This document shows positions 9,356 to 21,446 of a DNA stretch of 64,000 nt, piece by piece. The stretch comes from Tieghemiomyces parasiticus (lineage: Eukaryota > Kickxellomycota > Dimargaritomycetes > Dimargaritales > Dimargaritaceae): NCBI GenBank assembly GCA_027575765.1, contig JANBPT010000008.1, positions 1 through 64,000 on the forward strand, written 5' to 3'. A program made the position numbers and the translations under genes. Below the pieces are notes generated by a model. It was given only the letters and a program-made list of their open reading frames with translations, was not told the DNA's origin and did no database searches. Position 1 is the first letter of the stretch. Each line of letters starts with the position of its first letter.

Positions 9356-11241
9356 GAGGAAGGGAGGGACTTAAGTCCAGACTACGGAGCGGGCTTAAGT
9401 CAAGGGCAGTGGGCGGCGCTACGCTGTGGCAATGAGGTGAGAAGAAAAGGGCGAGGCAGTCTATGGCCGAGAGGCTGTTTAGGGACACGTTGGGGAAATC
9501 AAGGAGCCCAGGGTGCTAATTCGAGGAGGAGTCCAGAATGGCAGGGTACCTAGGAACAGGCCGAGCTTAATAGCGTGGAAGCAGGGAATCGGGGCACGAC
9601 CCTGGAACCTGTTGGACGGCGCTGGTGACAGATGTGCATTCGGGATGCTGAGTTTCAGACCTGGGGCCTGGCTACGGGCCTTGAGTCTATTCGGCAAGCG
9701 TAGGGTTCAGGTTCAGGAAGGCTAGGCGGCGACGGCAGGGTGGGAAAGTGACGGGCGCGGGATGCGCACAGTGTGTGTGTGTGTGTGACCCATATACTGG
9801 CGGACCACGGTACTGGTAGGGGTGGTGGGCACACCGCTGTTATCAGCACTATCCCCTGAGTGGGGATTATCGATGCGGTTAGGACGTAGCCGGATCCTGT
9901 TCGATGCGGAGCTGGTACTCTTGGCCCGGACTGAACGCTCGCTAGGTGCAATGCCCTCCCCTCGGCCTGCAACCACCCCGGCCCTATACGGACCCTGCGG
10001 GGGTGGGGGGACGACTTCCACGGCAGCCAACCTGTGACAGTCAGCCAATGCTGCCCATGACCAGCCCTGATCAGCGCGACGTGGCCCGGGCCCTTTATAC
10101 AGGCAGATTGACTGGGGACAGGGAAAGGGTGCTAGGGTAGGCGGCCTGGGGGGATGGTACTTGGTACCTTGACCGTCGATGGGACCAGGGAGTTGCCAAG
10201 TCCCACGGAAGGTGGGGTGGTCGGAAAGGCAGCATTGGTCCAGCCAGCCGTTACAGAAGAAGCCGGGGGTCGAAGGGCTCCAGAGAAGGGTAATTGGCAG
10301 GGGCCCACCGAAGCTGGGCGAGTCACACTCCCCCCTCCATATCCAAGACGCTTGCCCACGCCGCTTCTGCCTTTGCCACCGTCTACAAGAAATTTTTCTG
10401 CGGCCCAAGGCCGTCCGATCCCTTGCCTATTCCGCCTCACCTGACCCGGTCAGATGACAGCCCCTGCCCGAGGCGGGTGCGGGCTTGACAAGGCCGGCTG
10501 GACACCTCCAAAAGCGGTATGCGAGCAGAGTTTCTAGGGAATAAACGACGGGCGAGGCCCGCTGTGAGGCGGTCAGAGATAGTCGACAAGCTCCACCTGC
10601 AGAGCCCGATAAACTTCTAGAGACGAGACCTACCCCTGCGATCTAGGAGAGCACAGTTACGGTTGGGAAGCTGACGGCGTGCATACATTCTGTACCCCGG
10701 TCACGTTGGCTGTTTACTGCCAGGAGGGGCCCACTGGAGCATACATCACCTAACGCCTCCATGCTATAAACCACAAGCCTTAAGGGTCACGCCCCCTCCA
10801 TCCTCTGCCTTGTGACCACTCGTAGCCTTGCTTACGGCCCCTCATCGTAGAGTCCCAAGGATGGGCGCTTTCGCATCAGACTAGCAGCCGCCATCAACGA
10901 GGCCGAAGCCCGCTTGCCGCAGGGCAATGTAGAGAGAGGCTTTACGCTATGTCCCTTGGTGAGCTGTGATGCCACCAATCCCCCGTGACCCGCTGACTAG
11001 CTACCTATCTTGTCCATCCATTACCAGGCTGGGCCGACCCCGCCACTACGCAGGAGGTCCGTCCGTTCTTGGCGCTAACTTTCCTCCCTTCTCTGCATCT
11101 ACATTGTTCGCCCTACCACTATTAACTTCGCCATTCCTTTACCTCATTACCACCACTACTGACTGGGCTTACCCTTTGCAGCCCCACCTTTGACTACAAC
11201 ACCTCTATTCCTCCATCGACTTCCTTGCCACCAACCGCACC
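9356..11241. other. Divergent intergenic region between SSK1-like gene and ATG8
   Basis: About 1.9 kb shared upstream region of two diverging genes. It holds a (GT)n run and several moderate open frames, the longest 228 codons on the minus strand at 9722-10408. None shows a recognisable domain, and their composition (repeat-derived HTHTHT, Pro/Gly/Trp-rich) looks non-coding. The last ~130 bp before ATG8 is C/T-rich, as expected of a fungal promoter and leader. Confidence 0.55.
9771..9787. repeat. (GT)n dinucleotide microsatellite
   Basis: Eight and a half GT units in the SSK1-like/ATG8 intergenic region. It lies outside coding sequence. Confidence 0.9.
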
Positions 11242-11749
<508 letters not shown>

Positions 11750-12659
11750 GCCTGCGTCTGCGATAAGAGGGGGTGTGGGAGGGGGAATTACCGCAACTCC
11801 GTCCGGTTAGACCCGTCAGCTTGCACCCTACTTGTCGGGAACGGGTCGCAGCCTCATACCTGTGTGTACGTGTGTCTTTTGGTCTCTATCCTTGTGTACT
11901 CTTACTGTTTCTTTTCTCTTCGCCCGAACGGTCGGCGTCATCCTGGGCTTTGATCCCGGTATCCGACCGTGCTTTTTTCTCCTGTGCAACCAACTATACC
12001 GCCACCACTGCCTTTAAATCCTCTTATAAAGCCCAGTTCACCTGTATTCCCCAATTCCACACGCTGGAGACCCCTGGAGTTGAACCCTGGCTGCGCTACA
12101 TATCCACTCCGTAGCAATCGGGCGTATTGCTTTGGAGGAAGGGCCAAAAGGAAAAGGGGTCAGTATAAAAAGCTCAAATACGTCGACTGCGTGGTTCGTA
12201 GGCACTTTTTAGGCGGTAAAAAGTGCACATCCTGGCCAGTGGCGTATGGGTTTGGGAACCTGGAGGTCTGAGATGGACGGAATGCATTAACACACCATTC
12301 CAACAACTGGCGCACGTTGCCTAGCGTTGTGTTAGACGTTGCCATAGTTCCAAAACCCACCGCTTTAGCGTGGTTGGTATGGCTTACCAGGGCAGCTTCG
12401 CGTCACCCACATATGTTTGGGCCAATCCCATGTAGCCGTCCCCGCCCTCGTCTCCACTAGACTAGCAATCGGCCCGTCTAATCTGAATACTCAGCCCCCC
12501 CCCCCCCATGTGCACCTGACTTTTGTTATCCTTCAAGTTTAAGCACGGCGATTCACCCCGCGGTCTCTTCAATTATTGCATTGCACCCCCCCCCCTGCGT
12601 CACAGGTTCTCCACGGCATTCGTTTAGACCCTCCGGTCTCTGCGTCCCCCTTTTTCATC
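11750..12659. other. Intergenic: ATG8 3' flank and BRD8 leader
   Basis: About 910 bp without a convincing gene. A box-B-like GGTTCAACTCC on the minus strand near 12070-12090 does not fold into a tRNA (see rejected items). Close to the BRD8 start are a 13-C tract and a second C-run (about 12586-12594), giving a strongly pyrimidine-rich leader. Confidence 0.55.
12495..12507. repeat. Poly-C tract (13 C) in BRD8 upstream region
   Basis: Uninterrupted run of 13 cytosines about 150 bp before the BRD8 start codon. Assemblies often misjudge such runs, so the length may be inexact. Confidence 0.85.
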
Positions 12660-14712
12660 ATGACGACCCAACCAGCCACTGCACCGGTATCTACCACGCG
12701 GAATACTCTGCTGCTACTCTATGCCATCCTGCGACACGGCCATGGTGACTGGTCCCACGTCGCTCGGACGACGGCCGAATCCCTCGTCAACATCACGCAC
12801 CATGTCCGCCACCCCGAGTCTGAAGCCAAGCAGTTGCTGGACACCCTGCTGACTGGTAACCTTTCACCGGATGCCTGCCGGCAGCAGTACGAAACCCTCG
12901 TACGAGAGTACGCCACCGAAGGGGACACCCCGGCCGACGACAAAGCGGTGACCGAACGGATTGCCGCCAGAGTGCGTAAACAATACATTGAGGAGCTCGA
13001 AATCAAGGCACAGGAGAATCGTGAAGAGTTTAAGCGGCTAGTATCTGATCTTAAATCTATCAACCAGCATCCCAGCGAAACGACGGTCATGAAACGTAAG
13101 ATTGACGAGATCATCGCCCGGCGGAAGAGGCGCCGGCTCAATCGTGATGCCGCTCTCGGAAGCGCGGCCTGGTCCGCCGGGGAGACCACAGAGTCTTCGG
13201 CGAGTCCGGAACCGGCACCCGCCCTGCCAGCCATGGAAGGCGTGGAAGCCGTCTCAAACGTCCACTCGGTAGAGCATCCTGAAGTAAAGGGAGTCAAGGG
13301 CGAGATCAGTGAGGCGAACGAGTCTAAACCACCGCCGTCCAGCCCAGAGCCTACCGCTACCGGCGCAACCGAACCCACCCGATCTCCGTCGCCAACCACG
13401 GAGGTTTCGGTAGCCGAGTCCAAGGATGTCGATATGCTGTCAGCACCGTCGTCTCCTGCGCCTGCACCACTGGTCCTTGCCAAGCCTGACCCAGGAACCC
13501 CCCAGCTGACTTCGACACCGAGTTCCCCAACGTCAAGCATTGCTCAGGCCACGAGTCCGGTGGATGTGGAACAAGCCGAATCAACACCACTTTCTGACCA
13601 TAAGGACTCGCCAGCCCCACCCCCGAAATCTCCGATTATACCAGTCGCCGTATCATCCGGAGCGGCCAAAGTTGAATCAGAAATTACCGAAATCACCACG
13701 GACGCACCAGTCGTGAAGACGGAGCCAGCCTCCCCACCGGCCACCACGAAGCCCATCGGGGTGCCGACTATAACGGAAACTAAGCCCGCCCGCCCATCTT
13801 CACCACCACCTACCGAGTCAAATCAGCCCACCGATGGCACGAAGTCTGAGGACGAGGAAGAAGCTGTCGCTGCGGGATCTTCTGATGCTAAGGCGTCCGC
13901 TATGCCGACAGAGACGGGGCCCTGCGAGGTCACCGGAACCAAGGGCAAGGACGATGGGGAAGGAAAAGACGAAAACATGGAAGTGGTTGAGAATGAAGAT
14001 GACGATGAAGGAGAGGAGGAAGAGGACGACACCGAGAGTCAGACGAGTCGCCGTCCCCGTCACCCCGAAACGGCCGAGGAGGAGACGGCCGAGCAACGCG
14101 ACCGAGACAAGAAGCTCAAGAACTGGAAGAAACTGATCGGGATGATCTGGCGCAATATTGCTAACCACCGGGCGGCGAGCCTCTTCGAGGGACCCATCAA
14201 AGCCCAGGACGCCCCGGGCTACCATGACCTCATCAAACGGCCCATCGACCTCAAGGCTATCCGCCTGCGGATCCGGGACGACGTAAGTGTATTGAAAACA
14301 ATCGTAAGGAATAATCGGGCGGGACGGCCGCCGTGATTCCCTTCGTAAACGGCCGCCGGATCCTCCCTCCCTCCAGGTGGATATAAATCAGGCAGGAGGT
14401 ACCGTTGCGCGCCCATTTTCCACGACTAACGCTTGACTTGCACCGGTTTTTCTTCCTTATTCCCATCCTATTTCCGTATCCCCCGTCTGGTTTGGTTTGG
14501 ACTACGGCCATTAGAAAATCACCACCACTGACGAGTTCCACCGAGACATTCTCCTTATGCTGATGAATGCCCTCATGTACAATAGCGAGGACTCGGAGGT
14601 CTACCAGATGACTTTGGAAATGTACGAGGCTGCCGAGGACATCATTGCAACCTTCAAAAACAGCGAGGCCTTTTCGTCTCGGCCGTCCGGGTCTGCCGGT
14701 TCCCATTATTAG
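12660..14712 (+). CDS. BRD8/Bdc1-type bromodomain subunit of the NuA4 acetyltransferase (two exons)
   Basis: Exons 12660-14282 and 14515-14712 encode 606 residues. The intron has a GTAAGT donor after GAC GAC and a TTAG acceptor, phase 0. Residues ~12-75 form a SANT/Myb-like segment (LLLLYAILRHGHGDWSHVAR), followed by a charged helix (~120-170) ending KRRRLN, as in BRD8. A long Pro/Ser/Glu disordered region precedes the C-terminal bromodomain, which starts near residue 510 (NWKKLIGMIWRNIANHR), contains PGYHDLIKRPIDL, and crosses the intron to MLMNALMYNSED with the acetyl-lysine-binding Asn. In animals and fission yeast this family belongs to NuA4/TIP60. I chose the ATG at 12660 over an in-frame ATG at 12576 because the extra 28 residues are C-tract leader sequence unlike any family member. 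Confidence 0.88.
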
Positions 14713-14816
14713 TGGCCATGCTTCATGGCTAACTTGGGTATCCCTTACCCCCACGCATGGTAGTAATTCAGGTGCCGACGACTTGATTTCTTCCTAAGGG
14801 ATTCTACCGTTCCTCT

Positions 14817-14822
14817 AATAAA
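14817..14822 (+). terminator. Candidate polyadenylation signal AATAAA of BRD8
   Basis: Perfect AATAAA about 105 nt after the BRD8 stop, on the coding strand. Confidence 0.45.
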
Positions 14823-15600
14823 CACCAACTGCTGTACTTTAACGGTGGACTCGCCCCCTCTTCCCGGCTAGGTGAAGTATATAACCCGCAGGGAGCAGTG
14901 CCTCCAAATAATACCCACTTCCCCATATATATAGATATATATTCCCGGCGGGTTTACCATAGACTTAAGAATGCCCCAAGCGCGCGAGGAGGAGGAGATT
15001 TTCAGGTGAAGGGAAATTTTATTTATAGTGAATCTAAGGCAGGCAACCTGTGGAGGAGATCTTCAAAGCATTAACACGTCGCCGACAGGCTCACCTCTGG
15101 TACATTAGAGTCGCCCCACACCTCACCCAAGGAGGACGGGGTCAAACTTCACTTTTCCATACTAAATGGCTTCCTTGACACCCAGGTCCAAAGCATTCCA
15201 AAAATGTGTGGTCTGCCGTTGGCTTGTTTTGCTGTGGCTGATAGACTTCTACTTCTCTCTTCCAACTGCACTTGGACCAACTCGCCCGCCAACCCTCCTT
15301 GATTGACATCACTAAATTTTTTTTTCCAAGTTCTTCCCTCGGGTTGCACACCATGTCGCCGTATCACAGATGGGTACCTTGCAGGCCTTGGCTATCCTTA
15401 GCGCTTGAATGCTGACATAATCTGTGTGTGATACACACCACCGCCGGGCATATTTATACTAGACCTACTTGGTAAATACTGTGTACATGAAGGCTGATAC
15501 GAACGTCTACATCACCACAGTGGTACAAAAAGGGGCGACATCAGCTGCTCTAGAACAGAATGGACAAGGATATTGGCTCTTCGCATCAGTAACAGCCAAA

Positions 15601-15625
15601 GAGAGAGAGAGAGAGAGAGAGAGAG
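15601..15625. repeat. (GA)n dinucleotide microsatellite
   Basis: Twelve GA units in the BRD8/SDS3 convergent spacer, followed by a G-rich patch. It lies outside coding sequence. Confidence 0.9.
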
Positions 15626-15883
15626 GAGGGGGTATTAGAATACGGCTAAAACGGGCCGGCAGTGAAAAATTAAAAAGGGAAATCTATCTACGAGTTTAGG
15701 TCCGAGCGAGTAGGTCAGCCGGGCGATTCAGTCAGGGTGGTTAGAGCGGTGTAGGTGTGGGGGAAGGGTGTTGTGCTGTAGGGGAGATGTCTACACCCAG
15801 TTAGGTGAGTACGAAGGCGAGTAGCACGTGGAGCAGCCAAACGGGAGACACTAACTGTACCTTCGAGCTGTAGGTTGAAAATT

Positions 15884-18800
15884 TTACAGTCCCGAGCGAT
15901 GGTCTTTGGGTTTCAAATGGACGACTCCCGTGCGTATAGAGTGTAGGGTCACCTTGGTCTTGGATCCATTGGTACGCTGAAGGGTAAGGTCCTGGTTATT
16001 AACCCCTACCAATTTGGCGGCGAACCGGCCGGAAGCCACGTTGTCCACATATACGGGGTCTCCCACGACAAAATCGAGTCCATGACATCGGATTCGGTCG
16101 CTCTCTACCTCAACGGTAACGATAGGGGGGGCGCTTAACGTCTGTGATAGGATGCCAGTGTCCGGAGCGGCGAGCCGAGGGTTGTACTCGGGTGGGTGGG
16201 CTGCGTATCCTGGAGATGGGGGCGGCTGATAGTAGCCAGCGGGTGGCTTTTGCAGCAGCGGTTGCCCTGGTAGCGGTTGGTGGGGATCATGGTAAGGTGG
16301 GACGGGAGCCATCGGAGGAGGTGCCTGTGGGTGATGTCCATAAGCCGGTGTCGACTCATGTGGGGGTGCGACGGCTAGGATAGGGCTTGGGGGCTGGTAG
16401 CTTGCAGGAATGTAAGGAATCGGCGTTGGCATGCTGCCTTCTCGAGAAACCTCGTAACCTGCTTGGATTGAAAGGCGAAGAGACGGGTGGCGTCCATAAC
16501 ATTAACCATCCAACTATACCAACACCCATAGTACCGGCTCTTCTGAGCTACTTGGCGCCGTCTATTCCTTCTCAGCTAAACTTGTTATGAGGACTTACCA
16601 CCCGCGGGGACGCCCTGCACAATGAAAGTAAAGGGTGAAATTAATAGGCGTCGGAGGTTAGTACACCGGCATGATTATAGTCGCGAGGGGGGATGGAAAA
16701 GAAGTTTCTGGGCAGAGATTGTTGAATTGTGGTTGGCTAGAGGACCCTACCAGCGGCACTATTCATTAAAAATCCTCTTGCGAGGGTGAGTAAGCGACGT
16801 TCACCCACCTTGATCAAACGTAGATCGTCGTCAGCCTCCTGACGCGTCAAGGTCATTATCATGTCGTTGGCATACTCCACCGGGAACTTGCTCTTCAGGT
16901 ACGCATACGCCGTAGTGATGGGCCCGGGTGACGCTGGTGGTACGCATTTTTCTACGAAAGGGAAGGAGCATGGGTGCGGAGCAATCATGTCGCGTATTAG
17001 TAACCACGATTATCAGGGGGTTACTGACACCCAGGGTAAAGGCCTCCGACCGGCAGAGGAATTGGTGTCTTGAGCGTGTTTTAAACTCTGAAGCCGAGGC
17101 GTCTGAGGAATCAGTAGGTCAACTCACCGAAGATGCGCTGGTCAAGGTGTCGCTTTTCATCGCTGGCCAGGCGGAGCTGGCGCTCGCAGTGGCGCAGAAG
17201 CGTCTTGCGAAGCTTGTGCTTGGACTCCTGTAGACGTTGCACGGGTCCGGGGGTATTTCCAAATATAAGGGAGGGGGAATGGGCGTAGGTCAGGTTCAGT
17301 TCGACCTAAAGTCAAGATAATACCCCTGTCTAATGGGCAGGGGAGCGGTCACAGCAGGCTACTTCTCAACCATACAAGTCGCTCCGACGGAAAACCCTGG
17401 CTTCGCACACACACACACACACACACACCAGACTTAGTCTATAGCGGACCCCTATGATGCTTTGGTCCTGCTGGTGAGGCTCAGAAGTTACTTACATCGT
17501 AGGTGCAATGGGAGCTGTAGACCCTAGACATGTACATGGCCCGGTTGTGGCCGGTGCGCACGTCGTACCAGTGTCGAGCTTGTTTGAAAGCCTTGGTCCG
17601 TCGACGCTCGAGTCGGTCTAGGGCTTCTACAAGCTCCGGGTGCTGTTCATCCTCCAGAAGCCGCAGCTCCTCGGCCAGCTCCGCTGATTTTTCGGCATAC
17701 AGCTGCTCGCGTAGCTTGGCAAAATTGACCTCTATCTGGCTGAGGACCTCGAGGGCATCCTGCCGTTTAGCCCGGGTTGCAGGGTCATGGTGGGTCGCTT
17801 CTTCTTCTTCCTCCTCTTCGTCGTCTCCATCGCCCCCTTCGGCGTTTCCCTCGGGGATCAATTCAGGTCGCACGTCCGCATGTGCGCCAGGGTCGCCTTC
17901 CTCTTTGATGGGGGGTGGGCTGCCTTGATCCTGCGCGTCTTTGGTCTCTGGCTCGACGAGTGGTGAATTTGGCGGGCTCTCGGGATTCACCTCAGATACC
18001 TCGGGACCCATTGGCTCCGCGGCCACCAGATTATCAGTGTCCACAGGAATATCGGCGGCCGGTACAGCTGGTTCCTTTACCGTAGGGGCCTCATGTGGTA
18101 TCCCTGGCGCGACAATGGGTGGTGGCGCAACTTCGGCCGGCCTCTCGGATGGTGAATTATCCACGGGTTCTTCCGGAACGGGTGGCGGGTCCCTAGCAGC
18201 GTCCGATTTAATTTGATCCGCTGGTACGTCGTGTTCCATCGACCGCGGCCGCGACGAAGCGATTTGTTCGAGCCGGACTGAATCAAGTGATGAGAGTGAG
18301 TCCTGCGACCGACACCGCGAGTGCCGGGGCGAAGTAGTAGAAAGCGGCGACGAGAGGGCACTCGGTGAACTAGAAGGCACGTCCGATAAGGTACCTGCTA
18401 GTGAGAAGTCGTCGTCGTCATTGTGATCGGGGAGGGGCTGGGCACCAGCGGGGGCCGATTGAAGCGCAGGCTCCGCGGTTACCATATCCGTTTGGGTAGC
18501 CGGTAGAGAAGCCTCACTGGGAGCTACCATTAGTACATCGGACTCAGTGGCGGGCGGGGGTGGTGATGGTAGGATAGGTGTGGTTTCAGAAGGGGATGGT
18601 GTTGCAAGCACAGACGTGTCCCCCGACACCGTCGAGGGTGCCCCATCACTGGGATCAGTCGTGGTGCTGGGCACCTTTCGGGGCCGGCTAGGCCGCCGTT
18701 TAGCCCGCGCAGGCTCGGCCGGTCTAGCAGCGGCAAGTTCGGCGGCTTTAGTTACAGACGATCGACGAGGTCGGCCCACGGCGCGTTTAGGCTCGGGCGG

Positions 18801-18947
18801 GGGTGGGGTAAGCGCCCTCTTTGGTTTTGACCGGGTGCGGGCTCGCTTCACCGGGGGCTCCTCACCGGCCAGGTCGTTCGCAGTGCCCGAGGAGGTGGGC
18901 GCGACGGTGGCTGGGGCGGCCACGGCGTCGCCGTCTTGGGCTTCCAT
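15884..18947 (-). CDS. SDS3: SDS3/BRMS1-family subunit of the Sin3-Rpd3L deacetylase complex (five exons)
   Basis: Exons on the minus strand: 18947-17496, 17227-17128, 16951-16809, 16614-16599 (16 nt) and 16458-15884, together 761 codons plus stop. All splice phases agree (0, 1, 0, 1). The N-terminal ~390 residues are disordered, with AT-hook-like basic stretches (KRARTRSKPKR, GRPRR) and an acidic run. The Sds3 core starts near residue 395 (QDALEVLSQIEVNFAKLREQLY), with the HPEL and ERRRTKAFK helices, and continues through exons 2-3. A Pro/Tyr-rich linker leads to a C-terminal domain (~684-761, GDPVYVDNVASGRFAAKLVG) resembling the capped Tudor domain described for SDS3/BRMS1. The family scaffolds Sin3-HDAC repression in the nucleus. 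The last acceptor (16459/60 or 16462/63) is slightly ambiguous; both keep the frame. Confidence 0.86.
17406..17428. repeat. (CA)n microsatellite inside SDS3 intron 1
   Basis: About 11 CA units within the first intron (17228-17495) of the SDS3-like gene. On the transcribed strand this reads GT repeats. Confidence 0.9.
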
Positions 18948-21446
18948 GGCTAGATTCGATCGACAAGGCGGATAGGTGGGGTTGTGTCAGGTGAGGGGAT
19001 TCCCTGAAGTCTGCAGGCCGGTTGGTCCTAAAGAAACGGGATGCGTAAACCAGCCGGACGGAGGTCGAGCGCGGTAGGGAGGGCCAACGAAATCGGGGTA
19101 GCTGATTCTAAATGGCTGGTTGAACGAAGTACGCCAGGGCGATTATGTTCAAGAGCGGGGGTGTGGAGAGGGTCGTTGTAGCGCGTAGTGTACATTGACT
19201 AGCCGGCGAAAGGCGGGCCAATGTCGTAACGAGGGAAGGGTGGGTGTGCGCAATACGCATAGGGTGAGGGTGAGTGACGAGGCTGGGTAGACAGCACCTG
19301 GTCGCAAAGGACAAATGCGCAAGCGGTGGGGTAAGAACGGGCGACGTGCGGCAGTTGACCACAATGGCAAGGTACAAGAAAGGTGCGTATGCTGTGAAGG
19401 GTTTAGGAGGGGAGAGCAGGGGGGTCTTCCGGTAAGGCTGCAGAAAGAAATAGAGGGAAACGGTGCGGACCGGCACGTCGCGTGGCGTTGACAACCAAAC
19501 GCGGGAATCAGCTAAAATTTAGGCAGGGCGTATGGCCCAGAGCGGCGGAGGGGAGGGGAGGGGGAGGCGCACAGCCCTCCCCACTCACACACACACACAC
19601 GCCCACTTCCCTAATGCTTCAGACGGGGCCTGAACGTTCCAGCCCTCACACAACTGGCCAGGTGTAGCGTAGTCTGTTTTGATAGGTGGGGGGAGAGGGT
19701 TTCCCTCCCCCAGGCCCCTGTCCCGCCCATCGGTTTCGCCCGAAAATAACAGGTTTCCTCCCCCGCATGATAGGGGGTCACTGGCGCAGTCGTCAAAACG
19801 CTGGCCCTGCAAGCCGGCCTGCCCTCCCCATCGACTCATCCGCAGCCAGCCCATTCGTTCGAAGGCCCACCGCGCCGGGAAACCTGGCCAGCAGCGCTCA
19901 TAGACCGTTAGGTACGGCACTTAGCCTTGTGCCCGGCCGTAGGGCAGCCCCCTCCCGGCTCTGTCCTGACAATTGTATTGTGGGGGGGGGGAGACTGGCC
20001 CTCGCTCGTTTCGGCGGCCGCAGCCAGAAAGGAATGGGGACCGCCGACTAGATGCTTTCTATTCTGCCTGGGTCAAGATGAGTGTGTGCATGGTCTCCCA
20101 TCAAGTCCAGGTTAGTAGACCCCCCAGTCTGCTGCAACGGGATCATGGTGGTAGGAACTTCATGACGAACGTAAGGTAAGAGGGGCAGGCCGAAGAAGCA
20201 GAGGCGTATTGCAGGGCTGAAGCTTGTGCTTTGGATGCGGGTTTGCAAGCTTGTAACTGGCCCACGGCTCTACCACCTCGCAAAACCAACGGTGTCAACT
20301 GCTCCCCTCTGAATATTAGTGACGTTCATATTTTTAAGTCACGATAGCTGGTTTGACCTCAGGGCCGGTTAAGATGCAGACTTGTAATGAAACCCGCTAG
20401 GACATTGTGATGTATAGGGCTCGGTGCCAACTGAGTCTCCCACTCAAGCTGAATGAGCCTTCGGGCCTGATTTCTTGAAGGACACTAAATCCAAGTTTAT
20501 AGTGTACGGATATCCGCGCTTATCAATTCATAATCCCCCATGAAGAAGAATATCACACTGCAATTATCGCACCTCCCCCCTGCCTACCTTTATCCCTGCT
20601 TGAAATAACAATTAGGCCAACCAATTGGCCAGCTACAGCTCTTCAATTTGTACGTTAGCCACGCACCAGCCACCAGCGGCAGGTTCCTGGTGATAGCTTC
20701 AACGATCGCGGCTGGCGCCGTCGGGCTAGTTACCACTATCCTGCCGCTGGAATTATTTCACCACCCGATATGGGCATAGTACAGATGGGCTATGGGGGGG
20801 CCCGTCTCGTCTACATACCGGCGCTAGTTTTGCCACACTACAGCCTGTTAAATGGCCCCCATTGCGGATGATGCCATTTCTGCAGGCAGGATGCAGGATA
20901 GATAGCCCCTACTACGCCGCACCCGCAAAATAAATACTCTACCTCCCATCAGGAATACACTGGTAACCATGTCCTTTTTACAGTAGCGTGATGAGAAGGT
21001 TGGTGTGGCCCAGGTTGGATTATACTGCTTTTAATGTCTTGATCATACTACCCCTAGCCGTGACAATAGAAAGGGGCCCTTTGATGAGGGAGTCGCTCGT
21101 TGGCCTCCACTTCTTCAACACCGCTGGGTCGAAGAGGGGTCGCCTGCGAGCCGGCGAGTCTACCAGCTGCTGGAATTGGGGCTTCCTCTCTGACCATCGG
21201 CCCCTGTATATCGAATACAAACAAACCTACCACTCAGTCCCTTACGCCAAAACCGCCACATCCAATCACGCGCAACGCTTCACATTTCCGTCGTGAGCCA
21301 CTCGGGCTGCCCCGTCGAGTCCATCAAGTCGAATCCCGTAGGCATTAGTACCAATCACTGGCCGCTCTAGCGCCATTCCTGAATCTGTAGTGGCGGCAAT
21401 CTAAACTCACCTTCCCATCGCAGTCACCTTAGAATTCAAGTTAGCT
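18948..21446. other. Divergent intergenic region between SDS3 and BRCA1-like gene
   Basis: About 2.5 kb without a defensible gene. It contains a (CA)n run at 19586-19600, a G9 run near 19980 and many short open frames with no family signal. Two genes diverge from it, so it should carry both promoters. I saw no tRNA arms, terminal inverted repeats or transposase-like frames. Confidence 0.5.
19586..19600. repeat. (CA)n short microsatellite
   Basis: Seven and a half CA units in a C-rich patch of the SDS3/BRCA1-like intergenic region. Confidence 0.85.

Larger units (their letters stand above)
14713..15883. other. Convergent intergenic region between BRD8 and SDS3
   Basis: About 1.2 kb where two genes meet tail to tail. 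It contains a candidate poly(A) signal for BRD8 and a (GA)n repeat. No open frame here has a recognisable protein signal. Confidence 0.6.

Noticed and set aside
9722..10408. 228-codon minus-strand open frame
   Set aside because: No domain, a low-complexity repeat-derived stretch, and composition unlike the real genes; GC-rich sequence keeps frames open by chance.
12060..12150. Possible tRNA on the minus strand (box-B-like GGTTCAACTCC)
   Set aside because: The T-stem has two central mismatches, no 7-bp acceptor partner is found at the right distance, and the only A-box-like string overlaps the B box.
12576..12659. Longer N-terminus for BRD8 starting at 12576
   Set aside because: The extra 28 residues translate a C-tract leader and have no counterpart in the family; the ATG at 12660 is followed by family-like sequence.
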